From Micromonospora zingiberis (lineage in GTDB: Bacteria > Actinomycetota > Actinomycetes > Mycobacteriales > Micromonosporaceae), in contig NZ_SJJR01000012.1 of assembly GCF_004331455.1 (NCBI RefSeq), positions 121,656 through 185,655 on the forward strand: a stretch of 64,000 nucleotides of DNA, given 5' to 3'. The notes below the pieces were generated by a model that saw nothing but the letters and a program-made list of their open reading frames with translations, ran no database searches and had not been told where the DNA came from. This document shows positions 50,087 to 58,777 of the stretch, piece by piece. Position 1 is the stretch's first letter. Every line of letters begins with the position of its first letter. The position numbers and the translations under genes are program-made.

Positions 50087-50620
50087 ATGCCTGACATACG
50101 ACCCACGGTGGGCTCCGGCGCGCTGGTCCTCAACGCCACCTATGAGCCGCTGTGTGTCGTGTCGGTGCGTCGCGCCGCGATCCTCGTGCTCTCCGCGAAG
50201 GCGGTCTGTGTCGCCGACGGCGAAGGCATCCTGCACAGCGCCCGAAACGCGCTGCCGGTGCCCTCGGTCGTCCGGCTCACCCGGTTCGTCCGGGTGCCGT
50301 ACCGTACCCACGTTGGTTTGTCCCGTCGGGCGATCTTCGCCCGGGACGGCTGGCGGTGCGCCTACTGTCGGGGTCCGGCCGAGACGATCGACCACGTCTT
50401 CCCGCGCAGCCGGGGCGGTCCGCACGCCTGGGAGAACGTGGTCGCCGCCTGCGCCAGGTGCAACCACACCAAAGGCGACAAGACCCCGGCCGAGCTGGGT
50501 TGGCGGCTGCACTCGCTGCCCGCCGCGCCGAAGGGAATCGCCTGGCGGGTCCTCGGCCACCGGGCACCCGACCCCCGCTGGGCCGACTGGCTCGACCTCC
50601 GCGAACCCGAAGCCGCCTGA
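50087..50620 (+). CDS. HNH endonuclease
   Basis: A 177-residue protein. ATG 50087 follows gggagg. The HNH core is CAYCRGPAETIDHVFPRSRG (zinc Cys pair and DH), then ENVVAACARCNHTKGDKTP (Asn, second Cys pair, and the final His). This actinobacterial group is widespread as a stand-alone chromosomal gene; the substrate is unknown. It converges on the sortase gene. Confidence 0.9.
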   Translation: MPDIRPTVGSGALVLNATYEPLCVVSVRRAAILVLSAKAVCVADGEGILHSARNALPVPSVVRLTRFVRVPYRTHVGLSRRAIFARDGWRCAYCRGPAETIDHVFPRSRGGPHAWENVVAACARCNHTKGDKTPAELGWRLHSLPAAPKGIAWRVLGHRAPDPRWADWLDLREPEAA

Positions 50621-50654
50621 CCGCCCGGAGCGGATCGGGCTACCCGCGACCAGA

Positions 50655-51491
50655 TCACCGAGCCTCCACCAACGAGGCGAAGACGATCACGTTGTCCGCG
50701 TAGCCGGTCTCACCCCCCACCCAACGCCCACCGCAGGTGATCAGCCGTAGCTGGGGGCGGGTGAAGTCGCCGAAGACCTCGTCGGCGGGCAGCGCCTCCT
50801 TGTCGTACCGGCCAGCGCGGTCGACCTCGAAGACCGCCACCGAGCCGTCCGAGCGGGCCACCTCGACCCGGTCGCCGGCGCGCAGCTGCCGCAGGTTCTG
50901 GAAGACCGCCGGGCCGGTGCTGGTGTCGACGTGGCCGACGATGACGGCGGGACCGTACTGCCCCGGGGTCGGGCCCTGGTCGTACCAGCCGGCCTCCTGG
51001 GCGCGTTCCGCGGTGGGCGCGGCGATGCTGCCGTCCGGGGCGACGCCCACGTTGTGCACGGGTGCGGCCAGTCGGATCTTGTTGATCTCGATGCCGACCG
51101 GTTGGCTCGCCGGCAGCACCGGAAACTTCTTCGGTGGCGGCGCCAACCCGGCGATGAAGCGGTCCGGCAGCAGACCGATCCCGGTCATCCGCTCGACCCC
51201 GAGCATCGTGATGATCAGCAGCATCAGCGTGCCGATCACCAGCACGGGCAGCCCAGGGCCGGCGCGGATGCCGTGTCGGGCCGCTGCCGACCAGGCGTGG
51301 CGCGGGCGTGGCGGCAGCGGCGCGACCGACGGGTCGGGCGTGGCGACGCTGGCCGAACCCATCTGTACGGTGATCCGGCCCAGCCGGCCCGCCGCGGCGG
51401 TCACCCTCCGCCAGACACGCGAGGTCCGGCGGGTGGCAGTCCGAGGCGGGGCCGGACGCGGCTCGGGCACCGGTACGCGGTGGCCGATCAT
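50655..51491 (-). CDS. Class F sortase
   Basis: A 278-residue membrane-anchored transpeptidase. After a basic, disordered N-terminus of about 78 residues there is one membrane helix (VLVIGTLMLLIITMLGV), then the sortase barrel: VGHVDTSTG with the catalytic His and RLITCGGRW with the catalytic Cys. The Arg usually found after the Cys is not clear here (GYADNVIVFA). It follows the surface-protein gene by 13 bases, which is the probable substrate or partner. Confidence 0.88.
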   Translation of the reverse strand: MIGHRVPVPEPRPAPPRTATRRTSRVWRRVTAAAGRLGRITVQMGSASVATPDPSVAPLPPRPRHAWSAAARHGIRAGPGLPVLVIGTLMLLIITMLGVERMTGIGLLPDRFIAGLAPPPKKFPVLPASQPVGIEINKIRLAAPVHNVGVAPDGSIAAPTAERAQEAGWYDQGPTPGQYGPAVIVGHVDTSTGPAVFQNLRQLRAGDRVEVARSDGSVAVFEVDRAGRYDKEALPADEVFGDFTRPQLRLITCGGRWVGGETGYADNVIVFASLVEAR

Positions 51492-51504
51492 GGCATCCGC
51501 TGGG

Positions 51505-52035
51505 TCAGGAGTTGGTCCGGCGTCGGCTGGTGATCAGCCCGAAGACCACCGCTGCGGCCACCACCGACGCGCCACCGAGCAGCAGCGTCGAGCCCGTGCT
51601 CCGCCCGGCGGTGCCACCGCCACCGGTCGCCGGACCCTTGGTGGGCTGCTGCATGTTCAGTACGGTCAGCGTGGTGCTGGCCGTCTGGCCGTTGTTGCAG
51701 CGCAGGTGCACCGGATAGTCCCCGGCCGCCTTGTCCCCGGGGACCGTGACGTCGCCGGTGAGGAAGCCGTTGTCCGGCCGGAGGAAGACCCGGTTGAACG
51801 CGTCCGAGTCGACCTCGGCCTGTCGGTTGTTGGCGTTGTCACAACTGGCCCGCAGGTGCACCCGGGATCCGGCCTGCACGCTGTTCGGCGTCACTTCGAT
51901 GAAGGTGTTCTCGCCGGCTCGGGCGGGTGCCGCGCCGACCAGGACGAACGCCCCGATCAGTGCGAATACGCCGAGCAGTCGGACGATGGTCGAAGGCGCG
52001 TGGAGTACGCCTCCGTACGGTCGCAGACCCCGCAT
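51505..52035 (-). CDS. Surface protein paired with class F sortase
   Basis: A 176-residue protein. ATG 52035 follows ggagggagg. The signal peptide ends around APARA. A beta-rich domain (ITVEVTPNSV-like region, with paired Cys in RASCDN and HLRCNN) is followed by a Gly/Thr linker and a C-terminal membrane helix with a basic tail (GLITSRRRTNS). It looks like a sortase substrate, but no LPXTG-like motif stands before the helix (TAGRSTGS). It is co-transcribed with the sortase. Confidence 0.82.
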   Translation of the reverse strand: MRGLRPYGGVLHAPSTIVRLLGVFALIGAFVLVGAAPARAGENTFIEVTPNSVQAGSRVHLRASCDNANNRQAEVDSDAFNRVFLRPDNGFLTGDVTVPGDKAAGDYPVHLRCNNGQTASTTLTVLNMQQPTKGPATGGGGTAGRSTGSTLLLGGASVVAAAVVFGLITSRRRTNS

Positions 52036-52134
52036 GATCCTCCCTCCCGGCACCGGTGCACCGGTCCTGCTGGGGCGACCCGCGGTGCTTTCCCCCTGCT
52101 CCCGCCGCTAACCCGGCGCGGCCTCCTGGCGCCG

Positions 52135-52210
52135 CTCGCCGTGCTCGCGCGCCGTGCTCGCCGTGCTCGCGCGCCGTGCTCGCCGTGCTCGCGCGCCGTG
52201 CGTGCCGTGG
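52135..52210. repeat. gccgtgctcgc tandem repeat
   Basis: Alternating 9- and 13-base units (gccgtgctc and gccgtgctcgcgc) give about 2.5 copies of a 22-bp period between the surface-protein start and the Lrp gene end. Confidence 0.6.
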
Positions 52211-52227
52211 TCGCTGTGCGAGGAGCG

Positions 52228-52285
52228 GGTGTTAAGAAGGGGCCCTTCCTCTACCGGAGGCGTTAACAGGGGGCCCTTCCTTCAC
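52228..52285 (-). repeat. Dispersed 59-bp repeat, copy at lrp 3' end
   Basis: On the minus strand it reads gtgaaggaagggccccctg then ttaacgcctccggtagagg, the same order as the copies at 35927 and 36881. It supplies the last roughly 17 codons and the stop region of the Lrp gene. Confidence 0.78.
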
Positions 52286-52714
52286 CCGCGTCAGCGGGTG
52301 CCAGGCGAGCGGGGTGGAGAGCACCATCGTGCTCGACGGCTGGCCGTACGGGGCGAGTCGGTCGATCACCCCCTCGAACTCCCCGATCGAGCCGGCCGCG
52401 ACCTTCAGCACACTGCACGCGTCACCGGTGATCCGGTGGATCTCCAGGATCTCCGGCCAGTTGGCGATCTCCGGGTCGTGCAGGATGCACCGGGGGCCAT
52501 AGCAGGACATCCGGATCAGCGCGACCACCGTGCGGCCCGCCCGGGTCAGGTCGACGTGAGCGTGGTAGCCGGTGATCACCCCGGTCTCCTCCAGCCGGCG
52601 TACCCGCTCGGCCACCGCAGGTGGGGAGAGGTGCACCCGGCGGGAGAGCTCGCTGAACGACAACCGTGCGTCGGCCTGCAACTCGCGGAGCAGGGCCCAA
52701 TCCATCTCGTCCAC
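52232..52714 (-). CDS. Lrp/AsnC family regulator, likely KynR-like
   Basis: A 160-residue regulator. The N-terminal HTH (MDWALLRELQADARLSFSEL, SPPAVAERVRRLEETGVI) and the C-terminal RAM domain (VVALIRMSC, then ITGDACSVLKVAAGS) are complete. The last 15-17 residues (VKEGPPVNASG onwards) come from an inserted dispersed repeat. It diverges from kynA, as kynurenine-responsive Lrp regulators do in some proteobacteria, so control of the kyn operon is inferred. The GTG 52714 ribosome site overlaps one of two direct repeats that may be its operator. Confidence 0.9.
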   Translation of the reverse strand: MDEMDWALLRELQADARLSFSELSRRVHLSPPAVAERVRRLEETGVITGYHAHVDLTRAGRTVVALIRMSCYGPRCILHDPEIANWPEILEIHRITGDACSVLKVAAGSIGEFEGVIDRLAPYGQPSSTMVLSTPLAWHPLTRVKEGPPVNASGRGRAPS

Positions 52715-52721
52715 CCGCCGA

Positions 52722-52770
52722 CCTTACGTCTGACAGGGCGAACGCGGCCAGCGCCTTACGTTCGGCAGGT
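52722..52770. promoter_or_regulatory. Paired direct repeats, candidate Lrp operator
   Basis: ccttacgtctgacaggg (52722-52738) and ccttacgttcggcaggt (52754-52770) agree at 13 of 17 bases and are exactly 32 bp apart, about three helical turns. They lie between the regulator start and kynA; the first overlaps the regulator's ribosome site. Confidence 0.6.
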
Positions 52771-52861
52771 CAACCCCGCCGAGCCCCGTTGAAGAGGCAT
52801 TCCATCCGGGGCTGACGCCGAGAGATCATGAGTCAATCGCCAGCCAGGAAGGAGTGGACGG

Positions 52862-53761
52862 ATGGAGCAGACCGAGCTGCGCCCGGGAAACCGGACGGCG
52901 GTACGTCCGATCACCGGCCGGCAGCGCGCGGCCCGAGCCGCCCGTAACGGCGGCGAGCCGACGCTGGAGTTCGCCGAGCGGGTGCCGTACGACGCCTATG
53001 TGCAGGCCAGCACGCTGCACCGGCTGCAAACGCCGCTGAGCAGCGATCCGGGCGAGATGTCCTTCCTGATGGTCAGCCAGATCATGGAGCTGTACTTCGG
53101 GCTGACCTGCCACGAGCTGCGCGAGACGTCCCGGCTGCTGCGCGACGACCGGATCTGGGATGCGCTGGCCCCGCTGCGCCGGGCCGCGCTGCACCTGGAG
53201 GGCCTCAACGCCGCCTGGCGGGGACTGCGCTGGATGACCCCGGCCGACTTCAACCGCTTCCGCAACCTGCTCGGCGAGGGCTCCGGCTTCCAGTCGGCAA
53301 TGTACCGCCACCTGGAGTTCCGGCTCGGGCTGCGGGACCCGGCGCTGATCCGGCCGTTCCGCCGGCAGACCGAGGTGCACGCCGAACTGACCGCGGCCCT
53401 GGCCACCCCGAGCGTCTGGGACGAAGTGCTCGCCCTGCTCGCCCGGCACGGGCACGACCTCCCCGCCGAACTGCTCGACCGGGACGTGACCAGCGAACAC
53501 GAGCCGCACCCGGCGGTCGAGGCGGCCTGGGTACGGATCTACGGCGACCCCGGGCCGGACAACCACCTGCGGCTGCTCGGCGAGGCGTTGACCGAGGTGG
53601 CCGAGCAGTTCGGCGACTGGCGGCACCACCACATCAAGGCGGTGCAGCGCACCATGGGTGCCAAGGTCGGCAGTGGTGGTTCGGCCGGCCTGGCCTGGCT
53701 ACAGCGCAGCATGGCCCGGGTGGTCTTCCCCGAGCTGTGGTCGGCCCGGACAGCGATGTGA
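52862..53761 (+). CDS. kynA: Tryptophan 2,3-dioxygenase
   Basis: A 299-residue heme enzyme opening the indole ring of tryptophan to N-formylkynurenine. Family features: PYDAYVQASTLHRLQTPLS, EMSFLMVSQIMELYFGLTCHELRE, FRNLLGEGSGFQSAMYR, and a C-terminal EQFGDWRHHHIKAVQRTMGA with GSGGSAG. ATG 52862 follows aaggag. It is the first gene of an eleven-gene plus-strand operon and diverges from the Lrp regulator. Confidence 0.95.
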   Translation: MEQTELRPGNRTAVRPITGRQRAARAARNGGEPTLEFAERVPYDAYVQASTLHRLQTPLSSDPGEMSFLMVSQIMELYFGLTCHELRETSRLLRDDRIWDALAPLRRAALHLEGLNAAWRGLRWMTPADFNRFRNLLGEGSGFQSAMYRHLEFRLGLRDPALIRPFRRQTEVHAELTAALATPSVWDEVLALLARHGHDLPAELLDRDVTSEHEPHPAVEAAWVRIYGDPGPDNHLRLLGEALTEVAEQFGDWRHHHIKAVQRTMGAKVGSGGSAGLAWLQRSMARVVFPELWSARTAM

Positions 53762-53768
53762 GGTGACA

Positions 53769-55046
53769 ATGAACGCCACGGAGCATGAGGCCCACCGCCT
53801 GGACGCCGCCGACGCCGGTCACCGGCACCTGTTCCACGTGCCGCCGGCCGACGGCGGGCGCTATCCCGAAACCGCTTACCTGGCGGGCAACTCGCTCGGC
53901 CTGCAACCGAAGGCCACCCGCACCGAGTTGCTGGCCGACCTGGACGCCTGGAGCCGACTCGGCGTCGAGGGGCACCTGGAGGCGGAACGCCCCTGGTTGC
54001 CGTACCACGAGCTGTTGACGGCGCCGGCCGCCCGACTGGTCGGCGCCCGGCCCACCGAGACCGTGGTGATGAACTCGCTGACGGTCAACCTGCACCTGCT
54101 GATGGTCAGCTTCTACCGGCCGACCGGCGCGCGGACCCGGATCGTCATCGAGGACAGCGCCTTCCCGTCGGACAGCTACGCGGTGCGCAGCCAGGCCCGG
54201 TTCCACGGGCTGGACCCCGACACCACCGTGGTCCGGCTGACCCCACGGGCCGGCGAGGAGAACCTGCGCACCGAGGACGTCACCGCGTTCCTGGCGGCGG
54301 AGGGACACACCGTCGCGCTGGTCCTGCTCGGCGGGGTCAACTACCTCACCGGCGAGCTGATGGACATCCCGACGATCACCGCCGCCGGCCGGGCCGCCGG
54401 GGCCGTCGTCGGCTGGGACCTGGCGCACGCGGCGGGCAACGTGCCGCTGTCGCTGCACGACTGGGACGTCGACTTCGCGGCCTGGTGCTCGTACAAGTAC
54501 CTCAACTCCGGGCCCGGCGCGCTGGCCGGGGTCTTCGTGCACGAACGGCATCACGGCGACCCCACGCTGCCCCGGTTCGAGGGCTGGTGGAGCACGGCGG
54601 CGGCCACCCGGTTCGAGATGACCCCGATGAGCCGGCCGCCGGCCACCGTCGAGGCGTGGCAGATCTCCAACCCACCGATCTACGCGATGGGCCCGGTCCG
54701 TACCTCGCTGGAACTGTTCGACTCGGTCGGGATGCCGGCGCTGCGCGAGCGCAGTCTGCGGCTCACCGGCTACCTGGAACGGCTGCTCGACGTGGTGACC
54801 GCCGACCGGCCGTTGACCGTGGTCACCCCGCGCGATCCGCACCGGCGGGGCTGCCAGCTGTCGGTACGCATCGGCGCGGGCAGCGCCAACGAGCTGACCA
54901 AGCGGCTGCGGTACGAGCACGGGGTGATCGCCGACGCCCGGGAGCCGGACGTCGTCCGGTTCGCCCCGGTGCCGCTCTACTCGACGTACCACGACTGCTG
55001 GCGAGTCGCCGACGCGCTGGCCGCCACCGTGGAGCGGCAGGCGTGA
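53769..55046 (+). CDS. kynU: Kynureninase
   Basis: A 425-residue PLP enzyme cleaving kynurenine or 3-hydroxykynurenine to anthranilate or 3-hydroxyanthranilate plus alanine. YLAGNSLGLQP, VGWDLAHAAGNV and SYKYLNSGPG (PLP Lys243) are typical. ATG 53769 stands seven bases after the kynA stop with aggtga upstream. The following 106-base gap to kmo is the widest in the operon and contains two partial copies of tgagcgcgagg. Confidence 0.95.
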   Translation: MNATEHEAHRLDAADAGHRHLFHVPPADGGRYPETAYLAGNSLGLQPKATRTELLADLDAWSRLGVEGHLEAERPWLPYHELLTAPAARLVGARPTETVVMNSLTVNLHLLMVSFYRPTGARTRIVIEDSAFPSDSYAVRSQARFHGLDPDTTVVRLTPRAGEENLRTEDVTAFLAAEGHTVALVLLGGVNYLTGELMDIPTITAAGRAAGAVVGWDLAHAAGNVPLSLHDWDVDFAAWCSYKYLNSGPGALAGVFVHERHHGDPTLPRFEGWWSTAAATRFEMTPMSRPPATVEAWQISNPPIYAMGPVRTSLELFDSVGMPALRERSLRLTGYLERLLDVVTADRPLTVVTPRDPHRRGCQLSVRIGAGSANELTKRLRYEHGVIADAREPDVVRFAPVPLYSTYHDCWRVADALAATVERQA

Positions 55047-55152
55047 GCGCGAGGAGTGCAGCGCAGCGGAGCCCCGCAGTCGCGAACGAAAGGCTTGTTC
55101 CGATGAGCGCGAGGCGGGCCGCACAGCCCCGACCGGAAGGCAGGCAGCGCTG

Positions 55153-56487
55153 ATGGAGACCCGGCACGACGAGATCGCGGTGGTGGGCGCCGGCCTGGCC
55201 GGCTGTCTGCTGGCCTGCTTCCTGGCCCGGCGGGGTCATCCGGTGGCGCTCTACGAGCGGCGACCCGATCCGCGTACCGGAACCGCCGAGCGGGGCCGCT
55301 CGATCAACCTGGCGCTCTCCGAGCGGGGCCTGGACGCGCTGCGCCGCATCGGGCTCGACGAGCAGGTGATGGCCGACGCGCTGCCGATGCGCGGCCGGAT
55401 GGTGCACCCGGTGGTGGGCGAGCCGGGCTTCCAGCCGTACAGCGTGGACGGTGACCGGGCGATCAACTCGATCAGCCGGGGCGCGCTGAACAACGCCCTG
55501 CTGGAGGCCGCCGCCAAGCTGCCGCAGGTGCGGATCGCCTTCGACCACCGGCTGGTCGGGCTCGACCCGGACACCGGGGCGATGACCTTCGAGACCCCGC
55601 AGGGCACGGTCACCGCGAACGCCAAGGTCGTGCTCGGCACCGACGGCGCCGGCTCGGCGGTACGCGGACAACTGCTCGCCCACGGCCTGCTCACCGAGAG
55701 CGTCGACTTCCTCGACTACGGCTACAAGGAACTCACCATCCCGCCGCTGGGTGGGGAATTCGCCCTCGACCCGGGCGCACTGCACATCTGGCCGCGCGGC
55801 ACCTCGATGATGATCGCCCTGCCCAACCCCGACCGCTCCTTCACCTGCACGTTGTTCTGGCCCACCCACGGCACTGCCAGCTTCGCGTCGCTGGGCAGTG
55901 CGGCGGCGATCGAGCAGCACTTCGCCCAGCACTACCCGGACCTGCCGCCGCTGGCCCCGAACCTGGTCGACGACTACCAGCACAACCCGGTCGGCGTACT
56001 CGGCACGGTGCGGTGTGACCCGTGGCAGGTCGACGGGCGGGTGGGCCTGCTCGGCGACGCCGCGCACGCCATCGTGCCCTTCTACGGTCAGGGCGCGAAC
56101 TGCGCCTTCGAGGACGTGGTCGAGCTGGACCGCTGCCTGGACGAGTGCGCCGACGACTGGGCGATGGCGCTGCCGCTGTTCCAACGACGCCGGCAGGACA
56201 ATGCCGAGGCGATCGCCCAGATGGCGTTGGCCAACTTCGTGGAGATGCGCGACAAGGTCGCCTCGCCGGTGTTCCGGACCCGCAAGAAGATCGAGCACGC
56301 GCTGGAGCGGGCCCTGCCCGGCCACTACGTCTCCCAGTACGAGTTGGTCTCCTTCTCCACCGTCCCGTACGCGCAGGTGCGGCGCCGGGTCCGCCGGCAG
56401 TACCAGGTACTCGGGGCGGTGGCGGCCGGCGCGGCGGCGGTGCTGGCCGGTGCGGTGCTGGCGTTCGGACGTGGGAGGCGAGGATGA
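55153..56487 (+). CDS. kmo: Kynurenine 3-monooxygenase
   Basis: A 444-residue FAD enzyme making 3-hydroxykynurenine. FAD motifs are AVVGAGLAGCLLACF (about 9-23) and LLGDAAHAIVPFYGQGANCAFED. RGRSINLALSERG is typical for KMO. The C-terminal roughly 25 residues (VLGAVAAGAAAVLAGAVLAF then GRGRRG) form a hydrophobic helix with basic end, like the membrane anchor of mitochondrial KMO and unlike soluble Pseudomonas KMO. The next gene overlaps its stop (ATGA). Confidence 0.94.
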   Translation: METRHDEIAVVGAGLAGCLLACFLARRGHPVALYERRPDPRTGTAERGRSINLALSERGLDALRRIGLDEQVMADALPMRGRMVHPVVGEPGFQPYSVDGDRAINSISRGALNNALLEAAAKLPQVRIAFDHRLVGLDPDTGAMTFETPQGTVTANAKVVLGTDGAGSAVRGQLLAHGLLTESVDFLDYGYKELTIPPLGGEFALDPGALHIWPRGTSMMIALPNPDRSFTCTLFWPTHGTASFASLGSAAAIEQHFAQHYPDLPPLAPNLVDDYQHNPVGVLGTVRCDPWQVDGRVGLLGDAAHAIVPFYGQGANCAFEDVVELDRCLDECADDWAMALPLFQRRRQDNAEAIAQMALANFVEMRDKVASPVFRTRKKIEHALERALPGHYVSQYELVSFSTVPYAQVRRRVRRQYQVLGAVAAGAAAVLAGAVLAFGRGRRG

Positions 56488-57989
56488 CGCTCTGGGATCC
56501 CCGGCTGATGACCGGCCACGCGCCGGACGGCCCCGGGCTGCTGCGCAACTTCGTGGGCGGCGAGTTCCACGACGCCGGCAGCCGGTTCACCAAGCGCAGC
56601 CCGGTGACCGGCGAACCGGTCTTCGAGGTGGTCGAGGCGAGCTGGTCCACGGTGGACGACGCGGTGGCCGCCGCCCGCGCGGCACTGCGCGGGCCGTGGG
56701 GCCGGATGGGGGAGCGGGAGCGCGCCGAGGTGCTGCGGCGGGTCGCCGACGAGCTGGAACGCCGTTTCGACGACCTGGTGGCCGCCGAGGTCGCCGACAC
56801 CGGCAAGGCCATCTCGCAGGCCCGCACCCTGGACATCCCGCGTGGCGCCGCCAACTTCCGGGCCTTCGCCGAGATCGTGGCGACCGCGCCGACCGAGTCG
56901 TTCACCACGGTCACCCCGACCGGCGGCCGGGCGCTCAACTACGCGGTCCGCAAACCGGTCGGCGTGGTAGCCGTCATCGTGCCGTGGAACCTGCCGCTGC
57001 TGCTGCTCACCTGGAAGGTCGCCCCCGCCCTGGCCTGCGGCAACGCGGTGGTGGTCAAGCCCAGCGAGGAGACCCCCGCCTCGGCCACGCTGCTCGCCGA
57101 GGTGATGGCCGCGGCCGGCGTACCCGACGGCGTGTTCAACCTGGTGCACGGCTTCGGCCCGGACTCGGCCGGGGAGTTCCTCACCCGGCATCCGGGTGTC
57201 GACGCGATCACCTTCACCGGTGAGTCCGCCACCGGCGGGGCCATCATGCGGGCCGCCGCCGACGGGGTGAAGGCGGTCAGCTTCGAACTGGGCGGCAAGA
57301 ACGCCGGTCTGGTCTTCGCCGACGCCGACCTGGACGCGGCGGTCGCCGGCTCGGTGCGGTCCAGCTTCACCAACGGCGGCCAGGTGTGCCTCTGCACCGA
57401 GCGGATCTACGTGCAGCGGCCGGTGTTCGAGGAGTTCACCGCCCGGCTGGCCAAGCGGGCCGACGAGTTGGCGTACGGCTGGCCGGCCGACGAGGCGACG
57501 GTGAACATGCCGCTGATCTCGCACGCCCACCGGGACAAGGTGCTCGGTCACTACGAACTGGCCCGGACCGAGGGCGCGCAGGTGCTCGCCGGTGGTGGGA
57601 CGCCCCGCTTCGGTGACGCCCGCGACGGCGGCGCGTACGTGCAGCCGACCGTGCTGACCGGGCTCGGACCGGAGGCCCGGACGAACACCGAGGAGATCTT
57701 CGGCCCGGTGGTGCACGTCGCGCCGTTCGACACCGAAGACGAGGCGTACGCGCTGGCCAACGGCACCGAGTACGGCCTGGCGGCGACGGTCTGGACCCGG
57801 GACGTGGGCCGGGCGCACCGGGCCGGACTGCGGCTGGACGCCGGCATCGTCTGGGTCAACACCTGGTTCCTGCGCGACCTGCGTACCCCGTTCGGCGGGG
57901 TGAAGGCCTCCGGCATCGGCCGCGAGGGCGGCGTGCACTCGCTCGACTTCTACTCCGAACTCACAAACGTCTGCGTGGACCTGACATGA
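56484..57989 (+). CDS. nbaE: 2-Aminomuconic 6-semialdehyde dehydrogenase
   Basis: A 501-residue NAD-dependent aldehyde dehydrogenase of the hydroxy/aminomuconic semialdehyde group. Catalytic Cys302 lies in NGGQVCLCTERIYV, the general base Glu268 in SFELGGKNAG, and the coenzyme region is VPWNLPLLLLTWK. In this operon it oxidises 2-aminomuconic semialdehyde to 2-aminomuconate, steering carbon away from picolinate/quinolinate. Overlaps kmo and the following hydratase by four bases each. Confidence 0.92.
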   Translation: MTLWDPRLMTGHAPDGPGLLRNFVGGEFHDAGSRFTKRSPVTGEPVFEVVEASWSTVDDAVAAARAALRGPWGRMGERERAEVLRRVADELERRFDDLVAAEVADTGKAISQARTLDIPRGAANFRAFAEIVATAPTESFTTVTPTGGRALNYAVRKPVGVVAVIVPWNLPLLLLTWKVAPALACGNAVVVKPSEETPASATLLAEVMAAAGVPDGVFNLVHGFGPDSAGEFLTRHPGVDAITFTGESATGGAIMRAAADGVKAVSFELGGKNAGLVFADADLDAAVAGSVRSSFTNGGQVCLCTERIYVQRPVFEEFTARLAKRADELAYGWPADEATVNMPLISHAHRDKVLGHYELARTEGAQVLAGGGTPRFGDARDGGAYVQPTVLTGLGPEARTNTEEIFGPVVHVAPFDTEDEAYALANGTEYGLAATVWTRDVGRAHRAGLRLDAGIVWVNTWFLRDLRTPFGGVKASGIGREGGVHSLDFYSELTNVCVDLT

Positions 57990-58777
57990 CTGACATCGCG
58001 TCGGCGGCCCAGGAACTGGCTGCGGCCCGGGAGCACGGCAAACCCTGTCCACCGTTGCGCGGGCGGCTGCTACCGGAGGGGGACGTCGAGTCCGCGTACC
58101 GGGTGCAGCAGCTCCAGGTACGCGAGTGGCTGGCCGCCGGACAGCGCCGGGTGGGCGCGAAGATCGGGCTGACCTCCCGGGCGGTGCAGGAGAACCTCGG
58201 CGTGTACGAGCCGGACTTCGGCGTACTCACCGACACGATGGCGGCGCCCGACGGCGCCGAGGTGGCGATCGACCGGCTGTTGCAGCCGCGCGTCGAGGCG
58301 GAGGTGGCGTTCGTGCTCAGCGCCGACCTGCCCGACGATCGGGTCACCACGGTCGACCTGCTGCGCGCCGTCGATCACCTGCTGCCGGCCATCGAGATCG
58401 TCGACTCGCGGGTCGCCGGCTGGGACATCTCCATCGTGGACACCGTGGCGGACAACGCCTCCAGCGGGCTGTTCGTGCTCGGTACCACGCCGCGCCGGAT
58501 CGCCGACGTGGACCTGCGGCTGTGCGGGATGGTCCTGGAGCACGCCGGCGAGCCGGTGTCGGTCGGTGCCGGGGCGGCCTGCCTGGGCAACCCGTTGCAC
58601 GCGCTGGCCTGGCTGGCCGGCACTATGGCCCGCGCCGGTGACCCGCTGCGCGCCGGTGACGTGGTGCTCTCCGGCGCACTGGGCCCGATGGTGCCGGTGA
58701 CGCCCGGCGCGGCGTACGAGGCCCGGATCTCCGGCCTCGGCTCGGTGCGGACCTGTTTCTCCCGGGAGGCTTCATGA
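57986..58777 (+). CDS. mhpD: 2-Oxopent-4-enoate hydratase
   Basis: A 263-residue member of the fumarylacetoacetate-hydrolase-fold hydratase/decarboxylase family. GAKIGLTSRAVQENLGVYEPDFG, QPRVEAEVAFVL (metal-binding Glu), and PAIEIVDSRVAGWDISIVDTVADNASS are typical. It is paralogous to the decarboxylase at 60776; assignment as the hydratase (NbaH/MhpD type) rests on the MhpD-like context next to mhpF and mhpE, since the two paralogues are similar. Confidence 0.85.
   Translation: MTDIASAAQELAAAREHGKPCPPLRGRLLPEGDVESAYRVQQLQVREWLAAGQRRVGAKIGLTSRAVQENLGVYEPDFGVLTDTMAAPDGAEVAIDRLLQPRVEAEVAFVLSADLPDDRVTTVDLLRAVDHLLPAIEIVDSRVAGWDISIVDTVADNASSGLFVLGTTPRRIADVDLRLCGMVLEHAGEPVSVGAGAACLGNPLHALAWLAGTMARAGDPLRAGDVVLSGALGPMVPVTPGAAYEARISGLGSVRTCFSREAS

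Noticed and set aside
56325..58052. Long minus-strand open frame opposite the kyn operon
   Set aside because: Antisense to clear aldehyde dehydrogenase sequence, His/Gly/Arg-rich and without a ribosome site.
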